Source: Myroides odoratus DSM 2801
GTDB lineage: Bacteria; Bacteroidota; Bacteroidia; Flavobacteriales; Flavobacteriaceae
NCBI RefSeq assembly: GCF_000243275.1
Contig: NZ_CM001437.1
Coordinates: 152,312-216,311 of the forward strand
Direction of reading: 5' to 3'
DNA: 64,000 nucleotides
Below, piece after piece: positions 25,881 to 35,985 of the stretch (position 1 is its first letter; each line of letters starts with the position of its first letter). A program made the translations under genes and the position numbers. The notes beneath the pieces were generated by a model that was given only the letters and a program-made list of their open reading frames with translations, did not search any database and was not told the origin of the DNA.

Positions 25881-26700
25881 TTAAAAAAAGCGTTTAATCA
25901 CGTGAAAAATTTGAACAACATCATCCATAGCACATTCCATAATTGCATAACTGCTATTGCGACTAGACAAGATCAATTTTCTACTCTGCGGATTGTAATC
26001 TGTAATATCCTTATGAAGAATATGATCTTTGGTTACTAGTACAAAACCGTATTTTGTAGCTTTAAAACCACCTTCCCATAGATTCTTAGGAATTTCTTTC
26101 GCTAGAATTTCTGCTCCGTTTGGTGTATCCTCAATATTACCTCCGTTCATCGTATCCCCTACTACTTCAAATGCTTGATAATAACCAAGCTCAAAATAAT
26201 CCACACTAAACTCTGCTCGCACAAAGTGATCTTGAAGCAAATGAACATCTTGATACTTTTCAATATAGGCCGTATGCGCCGTAAATGGAATTTTAAAAAC
26301 CTCCATATCTATTTTCAGCCCCGAATAAAAAGTAAAAGTATTCCCGCGCTTGTTATAAAAAACTTCAGGCACCAGACTTTTGGTTAAATACGTCGCTTCA
26401 CTTTCAAATAGCACATGTATCCCCTTTTTCTGTCCTTTCAACGCTTCATCGTGCATCGTTTTGGGTTGTGAAATAAATAAACTCCCTTCTCCATTGGCTA
26501 GCCACTTGCGATTTAATATAGGAGCAAATGTGACCAATCGATTAATAAAACTTGTACTGATATTCACTTTGCCATTGACTTATTTGGGAAAAAGAAGATT
26601 TCTTATATCCTAATTTTTGAGCAAGGTCGGTATGATTTTTAGCCAACCCTTCAAAAATAATCCACTTAACTGCCTCATTGAGGCGTTCAATTTTATCCAT
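25881..26700 (-). pseudogene. XRE/S24-type (LexA-like) regulator split by a frameshift
   Basis: ATG 26700 opens a helix-turn-helix start, MDKIERLNEAVKW then IIFEGLAKNHTDLAQKLGYK and KSSFSQIS, which stops after 50 residues. The other half (25881-26567) goes on in the next frame with NGKVNISTSFINRL and a C-terminal S24 peptidase fold. Joining them at about 26574-26583, by removing one base, gives a continuous protein of about 273 residues with the usual SQI-x-NGK turn. The S24 region has GDTM where a catalytic Ser would give GDSM, so self-cleavage was doubtful even before the break. A sequencing error or programmed shift cannot be excluded. Confidence 0.75.
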
Positions 26701-26906
26701 ATCTAAATAATTTACTAAAAATACACGAACGTTATATGTAATTTTTCATGGTAGAAAAAAACTTTGTTCGTACATTTGATTTTACACTTAAATAGCAAAA
26801 ATACATAAAAATCAATATAAAATAATCAATTTTATTAATAATAATTCAAATATAAATCACATTTATTATAAAATTCAAATATAAATCCTTCTAAAAATAG
26901 ACTCGT

Positions 26907-28430
26907 ATGATGACTAATTGGCAAAACATATCCCAACAAGATTTTTCGCAAGAACTCCTTCAGCAGTTAAGCGTTTTGATTCAAGAGAAACAACTACTTA
27001 CCCTTTGGCTGGGTCCTATTTGGGGATCTTCAAACCTTCGTGGATTATGGATGTATGTACAAGATAAAGTTCAAACCTATGCGCTATTTACCACCACTTA
27101 TAGGAAAAACATCCTAGATGAAGAGCAACTGCTTATCATCATATTGGATACTGCGGATTTAACCTACCACAAAACGATAGGCAATACCCTATTCAAAACC
27201 AGCTTACTTCCCAGTCGTATCATCTGTCAAACAACAGCAATCCCTCTCCCGCACCCCGTGTCTAGCTCCTTGGTCAATTTTATTGCCTTGTATCAAGATA
27301 AACACGCTTTATTGTCTTCCTATTGTAGCGATTTTGTTGCACCAAATTATTGTGGAAGTAGCCACGCATTGCTCAAGTCATTAACCTATGATATTGATGT
27401 CTTGGAAACTGTTTTACTAGGTGTGCCTCAAACAGCGGCAACTTTAACCCATCGACTATTGCTTTTGGAACAACTTATACCTAAAATGAAAACACTATTT
27501 GTCAAACGCGAAGCAGATGCATACTACATTTTAGATGATTTGGCACAAGAGATAGAAGATGTTCCGTATACGATGTGGAATACAGCTCTTCAAAAAATTC
27601 AAAAGAAACTCCATCGTATTGTTCTTTTTGTGTTAGAGCAACTGGATGCATCACCAACACGAATACCGCGCAAACGCAACGGAAGAAAGCAAAAAAAGAA
27701 ACCTTTTACGTACCAAGAAAAACTAGCTCCCCTGTTAAGGACCAATCAAGTCGAGGAGATTTATCAATTTCATGAAATTCTTTATTTACACCCAAGAAAA
27801 CAGCAAAAACACGTTTATTTGTTGGTGATTACCAAAGAAAATCCGACCAAAGAAATAAAAAAAATCCTACAAGAAATTGAAGCAAAAAAAGAGGAGATTC
27901 GCTTTACTCTACTGGCTCATACTCGTTTTTATATTCAAGAATATGTGTATGAATTTTCCGATTTTTTCAAAACGATTATTCAATCCAAAAACAGGATTTA
28001 TGCTAGTGACTACTATCCTCATATTCATTGGTATAAGAGCCATATGAAGAATTACAGTGATTTCATCCAACGTTATCAGGGGCATTTAGCACAAGTCAAT
28101 CACACGATTCAACACCATTTTAAAAATCCGCAAGGGGACACGTTTATCACGACACATCACCTGCATACTTGTTTAGCTGTTAAATTGCACATTTACATTC
28201 TGCATCGCTTGCATTATTTACCCCAAACCAAAAACATCCATACTTTGGTTCATTTAGCCTTGTATGCCAAAGACACAGAAGCTCCTAAGTTAAAATCTTT
28301 ATATGATATCTTACATCCGCTTGTATTTGCTTATACAATCCAACATAAACAAGAGAAAAAATACAATTTGGTGCTAGATCAAGTGACTGTTCAACAGTTG
28401 CGACAATTCTTTACAACCCTCGAAATATAA
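26907..28430 (+). CDS. Uncharacterised 507-residue protein, possible NTase/HEPN-like C-terminal half
   Basis: No signal peptide or membrane segment. The first 170 residues are mixed, residues 170-250 helical, and there is a basic stretch PRKRNGRKQKKKPF near 255. From about 290 the pattern YLLVITKENPTKEIKKIL, FTLLAHTRFYIQEYV and DFFKTIIQSKNRIYASDY resembles the nucleotidyltransferase-like/HEPN proteins often seen in Bacteroidota, but catalytic motifs cannot be assigned by eye. The end (430-507) is helical and His-rich. It stands alone, between a regulator remnant and the efflux operon, converging on the latter. Function unknown. Confidence 0.55.
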   Translation: MMTNWQNISQQDFSQELLQQLSVLIQEKQLLTLWLGPIWGSSNLRGLWMYVQDKVQTYALFTTTYRKNILDEEQLLIIILDTADLTYHKTIGNTLFKTSLLPSRIICQTTAIPLPHPVSSSLVNFIALYQDKHALLSSYCSDFVAPNYCGSSHALLKSLTYDIDVLETVLLGVPQTAATLTHRLLLLEQLIPKMKTLFVKREADAYYILDDLAQEIEDVPYTMWNTALQKIQKKLHRIVLFVLEQLDASPTRIPRKRNGRKQKKKPFTYQEKLAPLLRTNQVEEIYQFHEILYLHPRKQQKHVYLLVITKENPTKEIKKILQEIEAKKEEIRFTLLAHTRFYIQEYVYEFSDFFKTIIQSKNRIYASDYYPHIHWYKSHMKNYSDFIQRYQGHLAQVNHTIQHHFKNPQGDTFITTHHLHTCLAVKLHIYILHRLHYLPQTKNIHTLVHLALYAKDTEAPKLKSLYDILHPLVFAYTIQHKQEKKYNLVLDQVTVQQLRQFFTTLEI

Positions 28431-28467
28431 TAGCGTTATTCTCATACTATTCAATCTACAGCATTAT

Positions 28468-28499
28468 AAAAAAAGGAGCTCTTTTAAAGCTCCTTTTTT
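28468..28499. terminator. Bidirectional terminator
   Basis: AAAAAAAGGAGCT / AGCTCCTTTTTTT stem with a short loop, between the convergent 507-residue gene and the efflux outer-membrane factor gene. A and T runs make it work on both strands. Confidence 0.9.
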
Positions 28500-28542
28500 A
28501 TCATGCTATTGACTCCACGATAACACGCACTTCAATTCTCCT

Positions 28543-29979
28543 CTACTTCCATCCTCCTCCTAAACTCTTATAAATATCCACAACCCCTATTAACTGTTTG
28601 CTCTTTGCTTCAATCAATTCAATTTTAGCATCCATGGCTTCTCTTTGAGTCATTAATACTTCTAAATAATCAGCTCTCGACGATTTAAATAATTCATTGG
28701 CAATACCTACTGCCTCAGATAACGTCTGGGTTTCCTTCTTTTTATATTCAAATGCATGTTGCATATTTTCAATGTTAGCCATTTGATTAGCTACATCTAA
28801 ATAAGCATTCAACAGCGTTTTATCATACTCATACAACGCTTGTATTTGACGGGCATTCGCCGTATTAAATTCAGCTTTTATTGCACTTTTATTAATCAAA
28901 GGCGCCGCTAACTCTCCCACGACAGAATACATCACAGATTCAGGCACTTTAATCAGATAGGAAGGTTTAAATGCATTTAAACCTACAGCGGCAGAAATTT
29001 CTAGCGAAGGGTAAAATTCAGCTTGTGCAACTTTTACATCTAATTGAGCAGCTTCTAACTCTAGTTCTGCTTGTTTGATATCCGGGCGATTCGACAGCAG
29101 TTGACTTGGAATCCCCGTTTTAATTGCGGTTGGCACTAAATCCATAAAGGTGTCCTTTTCGCGGACAATAGGTTGAGGATAACGGCCTAATAGCACGTTA
29201 ATTCGATTCTCTGTTTCTGTTATTTCTTGTCGAATACCAAATTCTATACTCTGTGCTTTCAAGAGCTCGCCTTCAAATTTTTTAACTCCTAACGCAGTAC
29301 CACGGGCTGCTTGTTTTTGAATAACGACAATTTCCAGTGCTTTCTTCTGTAATTCAATATATTGCAGCGTTAAATCTAATTGATTATCCAACGCCAACAA
29401 TTCATAATAAGAGGTTGCTATTTCCGCAATTAAAACTGACAGTACCTTATTTTTTCCTTCTACTGTTCCTAAATAACGCTTAACAGCCGCTTCTTTGGCA
29501 TGGTGGAGTTTTCCCCACATATCAATCTCCCAAGAAGCTGAGATTGTCCCTGAAAAATCTCCTATATTTTCAGGTACTTTTACTCCTTTTTCCATCTCAG
29601 TACCGGCATCTCCCGCTCCTTGACTTGTATATCGACCTACCTTTTCAAGGCCTGTACCAAGGCCTGCTCCTACTTTAGGTGCTAATTTCCCTTTTTGACG
29701 TAAAACATCATTTTTGGCTACTTCAATCTCCTGAAGCGTAATCAATAACTCTTGGTTATTTTTTAATCCTTCTTCGATTAATGCGGTTAAATGTGAATCA
29801 GTAAAAAACTGTTTCCAAGGGGCTAAACCAGAATTTAGGGTATCGCTTTCTTTGTTATAAGCTGAAGGAAGTTTTATTTTACTATCCTCCGTAAGCGTGG
29901 CTTGTGGGGCTTTACAACTCCACAAACTCAAACTAATCCAGGTTAAAAAACCTACTTGATATAAAATCGATTTATTCAT
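28543..29979 (-). CDS. Outer-membrane factor of an RND efflux pump (NodT/TolC type)
   Basis: 478 residues from ATG 29979. A lipoprotein signal MNKSILYQVGFLTWISLSLWSC is followed by two copies of the TolC-like OEP repeat, with LLSNRPDIKQAELELEAAQ typical of NodT proteins. It forms the outer-membrane channel. Its start overlaps the pump gene stop by 8 nt, so translation is coupled. A longer frame opens at 30012 inside the pump gene, but the lipoprotein signal defines the start at 29979. Confidence 0.92.
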   Translation of the reverse strand: MNKSILYQVGFLTWISLSLWSCKAPQATLTEDSKIKLPSAYNKESDTLNSGLAPWKQFFTDSHLTALIEEGLKNNQELLITLQEIEVAKNDVLRQKGKLAPKVGAGLGTGLEKVGRYTSQGAGDAGTEMEKGVKVPENIGDFSGTISASWEIDMWGKLHHAKEAAVKRYLGTVEGKNKVLSVLIAEIATSYYELLALDNQLDLTLQYIELQKKALEIVVIQKQAARGTALGVKKFEGELLKAQSIEFGIRQEITETENRINVLLGRYPQPIVREKDTFMDLVPTAIKTGIPSQLLSNRPDIKQAELELEAAQLDVKVAQAEFYPSLEISAAVGLNAFKPSYLIKVPESVMYSVVGELAAPLINKSAIKAEFNTANARQIQALYEYDKTLLNAYLDVANQMANIENMQHAFEYKKKETQTLSEAVGIANELFKSSRADYLEVLMTQREAMDAKIELIEAKSKQLIGVVDIYKSLGGGWK

Positions 29980-32900
29980 CTTTTTCAATGTATTCGTAAA
30001 TAGTAGATTCATCTTCGTAATGCGTTAGTTTTGTTTTCTCTGCTATCGTTCCAAAAATGTAGTAAAGTCCGGGTACGACAACTAAACCAAACAACGTACC
30101 GATTAACATTCCTCCTGCGGCTGCCGTTCCAATGGTTCTATTTCCAATTGCTCCAGGACCGCTAGCTATAGCCAAGGGAATTAATCCAGCAATAAAAGCG
30201 AAAGAAGTCATTAATATGGGACGAAAACGCAAAGCAGCACCTTCTACCGCGGACTTCAAAACGCTGTGTCCCTGTCGATGCATAAACAGGGCGAATTCCA
30301 CAATTAACACCGCATTTTTCCCCAGTAAACCAATCAACATAACTAGGGCAACTTGTGCATAGATATTATTCTCCAATCCCAAGATACTCAGACAGAAATA
30401 AGCTCCAAAAATACCTGCTGGCAGTGATAAAACAACAGGTAAAGGAAGGATAAAGCTCTCATACTGTGCAGCTAAAATGAGGTAAACAAACCCCAAGCAA
30501 ATGGCAAAAATAACAGCCGCTTCATTACCTCTTGATACCTCATCTTTCGAAATCCCTGCCCAATCAATCCCATAGCCATGAGGCAACGTTTCTTTTGCTA
30601 CCTCTTGTATCGCTTTTATCGCAGCTCCACTACTATATCCTTGGGCAGGAGCTCCGCTAATTTCAGCGGCATTGTACATATTAAAACGTGTATATTCTGA
30701 CAACCCATATACTTTTTCCATCGTTAAGAAAGCAGCATACGGAACCATTTCACCTCGGTCATTTTTTACAAACATATTCAATACATCTTGAGGCAAGGCT
30801 CTATACTCGGGTGCAGATTGAACCATAACTTTATATGGTCGATCAAATTTGATGAAACTAGTTTCATAATCACTTCCTATCAACGTTGATAAGTTATCCA
30901 TTGCTTGTGCAATAGATACGCCTTTTTGTTCCGCTTTATCATTGTCAATCTTCAATAAATACTGCGGAAAACTCGCGCTATAAAAAGTAAATACCGAACT
31001 GATTTCTGGGCGTTTACTCAATGCAGCGACAAACTCCTTACTCACCTTTTCCATCTGTTTATAATCGCCACTTCCGGCTTTGTCCAAGAGTCTCAACTCA
31101 AATCCACCTGCAGCTCCATACCCAGGTACAGCTGGAGGTTGAAAAAATTCGATCGTAGCTCCTGTTAGGCTTTTTGATTTTTCTTCTAATTCTTCAATAA
31201 TTTCTTGTGCTGACTTCTCTCGGTCTTCCCAACGTTTTAAATTAATCAAACACGATCCTGTATTAGCACTGGTTCCTTCCGTTAAAATTTCATACCCTGC
31301 TAAAGAAGAGACAGACTTTACTCCTTCAATCCCTTGAGCTAATTGCTGTAATTGAGCGGCGACTTCATTGGTGCGCTCTAATGTTGCTCCAGGAGACGTT
31401 TGAATAATGGCATAAAACATCCCTTGATCTTCATTTGGTATAAATCCCGTTGGCAATTTCATATTCAACAAATAAATAGCGCCACAGAAAATAGCCAACA
31501 TACCAAAAGTCAATACTCTTCTACTTGCCGTTTTATTTAATATGCTTTTATATCGATAAGCACCTCGAGTAAACAAGCGATTAAACCCATCTAAAAAGCG
31601 ATTCAATAGCGTTCTTTTTCTTTCTTTCCCGTGGTTGTTTCTCAAAATCATCGCACATAAAGCCGGCGTTAACGTCAAGGCCACAACACCCGATAAAACG
31701 ATCGCAGTTGCCATGGTAATTGAAAATTGACGATAAAAAATCCCCACAGGACCACTCATAAAGGCAATAGGAATAAATACGGCTGCCATCACGCAAGTAA
31801 TGGCGATAATGGCGCCACTAATTTCTTTCATCGCTTCTTGGGTGGCTCGATATGGAGATAAATGTTCTACTTCCATCTTGGCGTGTACAGCCTCAATCAC
31901 GACAATAGCATCATCGACAACAACACCAATCGCCATGACCAACGCAAAGAGTGAAATCAGGTTTAGCGTAATGCCAAATACACTCATCATGGCAAAAGTT
32001 CCAATTAAAGAAACGGGAACCGCTAACGTTGGAATTAAAGTTGATCGCCAATCGCCTAAAAAGACAAAGACAACTATACTTACTAAGACAAAAGCTTCAA
32101 CCAACGTATGCACAACTTTCTCCATCGACGCATCTAAAAAAGAAGATACATCATAACTAATTTCATAGTGCATTCCTTTAGGAAAATCCTCTTTTAACTC
32201 CGACATTAAATGCTTCACCTGATTGATGACTTCACTTGCATTACTTCCAAAAGATTGTTTGATGACAATAGCAGCAGAAGGTTTGCCATTCAGATTCGAA
32301 TAGATATCGTACATCGTGCTACCAAACTCTACATCAGCTACATCTTTCAATCGAAGAATTTCTCCTTCTGGCGTCGATCTTAAAATAATATCGCCATATT
32401 CTTTTTCTGTATTAAAACGCCCGGAATATTTCAAGACATATTCAAAGGCTTCTGCTCTTTTCCCTGAACTTTCTCCAATACGCCCTGGAGAAGCCTCTAT
32501 ACTTTGTTCTTGTAAGGCTTCCATTACTTCTTGAGCAGAAATATGAAGAGCGGTCATGCGATCGGGTTTCAGCCAAATACGCATTGCATATTCTCTATTT
32601 CCCAAAATATCGGCTACTCCTACTCCATTGATCCTTTTTAATTCCGACAAGATATTGATATCCGCATAGTTGTATAAAAATTTCTGATCTGCTTTAGCAT
32701 CGTCACTATACAAGTTTAGATACATCAACATATTGGATTCTTCTCTTGTAATTTTCACTCCTTCACGGACCACTAAAGGAGGTAATTTATTAACCGCTGA
32801 AGAAATGCGATTCTGCACATTGACAGCGGCTAAGTTAGGATCCGTTCCCAATTCGAAAATAACTTGAATGGACGCTTCTCCATCATTCCCCGCATTAGAC

Positions 32901-33136
32901 TCCATATATTTCATTCCAGGCACTCCATTAAGTGCTCGTTCTAAAGGAATAATTACAGATTTAATCAATAATTCTCCATTGGCTCCCGGATATTCTGCCG
33001 TAATATTAACCTTAGGAGGAGAAATTGAAGGAAATTGAGTTACGGGTAATTTCAATAGCGATAGTACCCCTAAGAATACGATAATCAACGAAATAACAAT
33101 CGACAGCACAGGTCTGCGAATAAATAGTTTAAACAT
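29972..33136 (-). CDS. RND efflux pump, HAE1 family
   Basis: 1054 residues, standard for AcrB-like pumps. It has the N-terminal helix RRPVLSIVISLIIVFLGVLS, two large periplasmic loops and 12 membrane helices. The proton-relay region reads VMAIGVVVDDAIVVIEAVH, with the Asp-Asp pair, and GFIPNEDQGMF starts the second loop. It is a drug/proton antiporter in a tripartite complex with its flanking adaptor and channel. Substrates cannot be predicted. The gap to the adaptor is 29 bp. Confidence 0.95.
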   Translation of the reverse strand: MFKLFIRRPVLSIVISLIIVFLGVLSLLKLPVTQFPSISPPKVNITAEYPGANGELLIKSVIIPLERALNGVPGMKYMESNAGNDGEASIQVIFELGTDPNLAAVNVQNRISSAVNKLPPLVVREGVKITREESNMLMYLNLYSDDAKADQKFLYNYADINILSELKRINGVGVADILGNREYAMRIWLKPDRMTALHISAQEVMEALQEQSIEASPGRIGESSGKRAEAFEYVLKYSGRFNTEKEYGDIILRSTPEGEILRLKDVADVEFGSTMYDIYSNLNGKPSAAIVIKQSFGSNASEVINQVKHLMSELKEDFPKGMHYEISYDVSSFLDASMEKVVHTLVEAFVLVSIVVFVFLGDWRSTLIPTLAVPVSLIGTFAMMSVFGITLNLISLFALVMAIGVVVDDAIVVIEAVHAKMEVEHLSPYRATQEAMKEISGAIIAITCVMAAVFIPIAFMSGPVGIFYRQFSITMATAIVLSGVVALTLTPALCAMILRNNHGKERKRTLLNRFLDGFNRLFTRGAYRYKSILNKTASRRVLTFGMLAIFCGAIYLLNMKLPTGFIPNEDQGMFYAIIQTSPGATLERTNEVAAQLQQLAQGIEGVKSVSSLAGYEILTEGTSANTGSCLINLKRWEDREKSAQEIIEELEEKSKSLTGATIEFFQPPAVPGYGAAGGFELRLLDKAGSGDYKQMEKVSKEFVAALSKRPEISSVFTFYSASFPQYLLKIDNDKAEQKGVSIAQAMDNLSTLIGSDYETSFIKFDRPYKVMVQSAPEYRALPQDVLNMFVKNDRGEMVPYAAFLTMEKVYGLSEYTRFNMYNAAEISGAPAQGYSSGAAIKAIQEVAKETLPHGYGIDWAGISKDEVSRGNEAAVIFAICLGFVYLILAAQYESFILPLPVVLSLPAGIFGAYFCLSILGLENNIYAQVALVMLIGLLGKNAVLIVEFALFMHRQGHSVLKSAVEGAALRFRPILMTSFAFIAGLIPLAIASGPGAIGNRTIGTAAAGGMLIGTLFGLVVVPGLYYIFGTIAEKTKLTHYEDESTIYEYIEKDE

Positions 33137-33165
33137 CTTGATTCAGTGAATTACTTAATACTCAA

Positions 33166-34251
33166 TTAATCCGCACTTAAATGCAGCGTTTTCAATACTT
33201 CTATGGGATTTTGGACTGTGGCATGAATGTGATCTCCTTCTTTTACGCGTTGAATCCCTTCAAGTAATACCTGGTCTTTAGCCGAAAGGCTATTGGAGTC
33301 AATCACATAAATATCAGGCAATTCATAGCTTACCACAATTTCTTTCGCTTGTATAATACCTTCTTTATTTACGACAAATACGAATTTCTGTCCTTGTCGT
33401 TCGAAGGTTGCTTTTTGCGGAAGAATCAACGCCTGTGCCAAAGGAATAGATAAGCGTACTTTACCGGTTTCGCCATTGCGAAGTAATTGATCTGGGTTGG
33501 GAAATTTTGCACGAAAAGCTATATTTCCCGTTTCATTGTTAAATTCTGCTTCTATCGTTTCTATTTTCCCCTTAAATGGCAAGACTTTACTATTCGCCAT
33601 CACCAATTCTACCGCTTCACTTTCTTGTTTTTGAGGAGTTGTTTTATAGTTTAAATATTCCACTTCAGATACATTAAAATAGGCATACATAGCGGTATTG
33701 TCAGATAAAGTAGTCAGCAACTCTCCTTCGTCTAATAGACTACCTAAACGCTTAGCTAAATGCCCAACGTAACCAGAAAATGGCGCTCTAATTTCGGTAT
33801 AACTCAAGTGGATTTGCGCCAATTTCATTTCGGCTTTTGCTTTTTGTAAACGCGCTAGAGCTACGGCTTTTTCATTGGTTGAAACAATATTATTACGGGT
33901 TAAGTTTTCTACATTTTCTACTTCAATTTGGGCTTCTGCTACTTCTGCTTTTGATTTATCTAATTCAGCCTCATGCAATTGAGGTCGAATTCGAAATAAC
34001 AATTGGCCTTGGGTGATATATTGCCCTTCATCGACCAATATCGCTTCTAAATACCCTTTTTCTTGGGTGCGAATTTCAATGTTTTTTACGGATTTAATTT
34101 GAGAGACATACTCTTTGGTTACAACTGTATCCCTTACTAAAGGTGTTGTAACTGGATAATCTTTAACCTCTTCTTTTTCCTGTTTTGAGGTATTACAGCT
34201 AAATAACCCCATTACAGCGCTTAGAGAAACAATATAAACTACTGTTTTCAT
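33166..34251 (-). CDS. Periplasmic adaptor (membrane fusion protein) of the RND pump
   Basis: 361 residues from ATG 34251, starting MKTVVYIVSLSAVMGLFSC, a lipoprotein signal. The biotinyl-lipoyl halves (GYLEAILVDEGQYITQGQLL and YTEIRAPFSGYVGH) flank an alpha hairpin, followed by beta-barrel and membrane-proximal domains. It links the HAE1 pump to the outer-membrane factor. Starts at 34260 and 34269 are possible but lengthen the signal peptide with a charged, unneeded extension. First gene of the operon adaptor-pump-channel. Confidence 0.9.
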   Translation of the reverse strand: MKTVVYIVSLSAVMGLFSCNTSKQEKEEVKDYPVTTPLVRDTVVTKEYVSQIKSVKNIEIRTQEKGYLEAILVDEGQYITQGQLLFRIRPQLHEAELDKSKAEVAEAQIEVENVENLTRNNIVSTNEKAVALARLQKAKAEMKLAQIHLSYTEIRAPFSGYVGHLAKRLGSLLDEGELLTTLSDNTAMYAYFNVSEVEYLNYKTTPQKQESEAVELVMANSKVLPFKGKIETIEAEFNNETGNIAFRAKFPNPDQLLRNGETGKVRLSIPLAQALILPQKATFERQGQKFVFVVNKEGIIQAKEIVVSYELPDIYVIDSNSLSAKDQVLLEGIQRVKEGDHIHATVQNPIEVLKTLHLSAD

Positions 34252-34367
34252 ATCATACATTTTGTTCATTAATTTGATTGAAAAGTCAGCGTCTCAAAAG
34301 AACGTTGACCGAAATTGCCGACAAAAGTGCTAGGCAATTAAAATGAATGCATTATAAGCTAGAAGAA

Positions 34368-34769
34368 TCAGATTCGCAATACGCGATACACAATATACTT
34401 ATAATCAAATAATTGTATAGACGCCACATAAGAAGTACGGCGCTTTTTAATAGCAAAAAGAATGAAGTACAAGGAAAATAAATAGCCGCCTACTTTTACT
34501 AAAGCAGAAGCGAAAACAAGAGAATCTTGTTGATCTTGAACATGGGAATCTCCTTCATCTAGTTCTACACTAGAAAAAAGAGAATCTTTCCTGTATTCTT
34601 CAATATTTTTTTGTGTGAATGTTCCTTTTTCTTTTCCAAGATGTTCCACTTCGATCTTTGCCTTAGTACGTGCAGCTGATCTGGTGTTTACCTCTTGCCC
34701 CAATACTTTAGTAGCCCCTATAAAAAGGAGGACTAAAACAAAGAAAATATGGGTAAGGATACGTTTCAT
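34368..34769 (-). CDS. Small membrane or secreted protein of unknown function
   Basis: 133 residues from ATG 34769. A signal peptide (MKRILTHIFFVLVLLFIGAT, cleavage near LGQE), then a charged middle with EVEHLGKEKGTFTQKNIEEY, then a hydrophobic helix (about 88-106, VGGYLFSLYFILFAI) and a basic aromatic tail. No family recognised. It is 117 bp upstream of the efflux adaptor on the same strand, but no shared role is evident. Start 34781 is possible but adds only four residues. Confidence 0.55.
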   Translation of the reverse strand: MKRILTHIFFVLVLLFIGATKVLGQEVNTRSAARTKAKIEVEHLGKEKGTFTQKNIEEYRKDSLFSSVELDEGDSHVQDQQDSLVFASALVKVGGYLFSLYFILFAIKKRRTSYVASIQLFDYKYIVYRVLRI

Positions 34770-34977
34770 AAATCGTATCAAATATAAGACGAGATTTAAA
34801 TTTACGTTTTAGCTTAACTCTTTTTAACACGTCGAAAGAATCAAATTTTTTTAACGATTTGAAAATGAAATTCTTCCTTTATTTTATCTTTTATTACTAA
34901 AACAAAATCAGAGGTGAAATTGGGATAATTGAATGCAAATTACGTATTTTTCTAGTCCACTTAGTTGGTACTTTAAC

Positions 34978-35946
34978 CTAGAATGGAATGTATATTTTTT
35001 GCAAAATCTCCTGGTATTCTTTCTGAGCCTCACTACTAAAAGTAATTCCTCCTCCACTTTTGTAATACAGCTGTTGTCCTTGTTGTTCAATAAAGCGAAT
35101 CATCACAGCCGTATCTAGTGAATCTCCAGTAAAAAGTCCACAAACACCTGTATAATACTCCCGGTCGTATTCCTCTACTGCTTCAATAATAGCTACCGTT
35201 TTTTCTTTAGGAGATCCTGTAATAGACCCTGCAGGTAACAGCTGATTTAAAATATCGCCTATGTTGTCTTGCCATCCTGCTTCTAAATCACCGCTGATTT
35301 GCGAACTCATTTGCAATAACTCTCCCTTGGTAGTTTGGAGTTTATCCAAATAGCGAAAGCGATCAACGCCTACTTTTTTAGCCACTATATTCAAATCATT
35401 GCGAATTAAATCAACAATCGTATAATGTTCTGCCGTTTCCTTTTCATCTTGGAGAATTAAGGTTTCTGCTTGTGGAATTGTAGCGTCAATGGTTCCTTTC
35501 ATTGGAAAAGAATAGATGCGATTCTCTTTGATTTGAATGAAGATTTCAGGAGAAAAACAAATCATCTGATCTTTTACCCAAAGCTTGTATTTGGCTTTAC
35601 TTGCATAAAAAACATCTTGTAAGCTTCCATCTATTTCGATAGGGGTAGAAACCGTTAAATTCATCAGATAGGTATTTCCCTTTTGAATTTGTTCAATTAC
35701 TTGATTAAATCTATTTTGGTAGGTTTCAAAGGAAAGTGGATAAGCGTGAAGTTGCAGTTTCTTACACGCTGGTTGAATCTCTTGATTGGTTACTCCATTA
35801 AAAGCAAATAAAATTTCCTCAGCATCAACCTCATCTAAAGGAATGACTTGCCCTTTTTCTCCTTTGTAATCCACAAAAAATAAAAAAGGTTTTCTCGCCT
35901 TTCCCAATGCATTCATACTTGAGATAATTGTATCTTTGATGCCCAT
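34978..35946 (-). CDS. pabB: Aminodeoxychorismate synthase component I
   Basis: 322 residues, a short chorismate-binding enzyme without the N-terminal regulatory part of TrpE. Motifs GSITGSPKEKT, YYTGVCGLF and the C-terminal YKSGGGITFSSEAQKEY are those of the anthranilate/aminodeoxychorismate group. With PabA it makes 4-amino-4-deoxychorismate for folate. The neighbouring glutaminase is divergent rather than in the same operon, with only 39 bp between start codons. A TACTTTTG box for this gene lies at 35968-35975 on the minus strand. Confidence 0.88.
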   Translation of the reverse strand: MGIKDTIISSMNALGKARKPFLFFVDYKGEKGQVIPLDEVDAEEILFAFNGVTNQEIQPACKKLQLHAYPLSFETYQNRFNQVIEQIQKGNTYLMNLTVSTPIEIDGSLQDVFYASKAKYKLWVKDQMICFSPEIFIQIKENRIYSFPMKGTIDATIPQAETLILQDEKETAEHYTIVDLIRNDLNIVAKKVGVDRFRYLDKLQTTKGELLQMSSQISGDLEAGWQDNIGDILNQLLPAGSITGSPKEKTVAIIEAVEEYDREYYTGVCGLFTGDSLDTAVMIRFIEQQGQQLYYKSGGGITFSSEAQKEYQEILQKIYIPF

Positions 35947-35985
35947 AGTCTAATCTAAATTGAAGGTCAAAAGTACAAATTGTTT

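Noticed and set aside
28543..34251. RND operon as exporter of the lanthipeptide
   Set aside because: It is a complete, separate HAE1 drug-efflux type operon with its own order. A cooperation with the C39 exporter cannot be shown from sequence.
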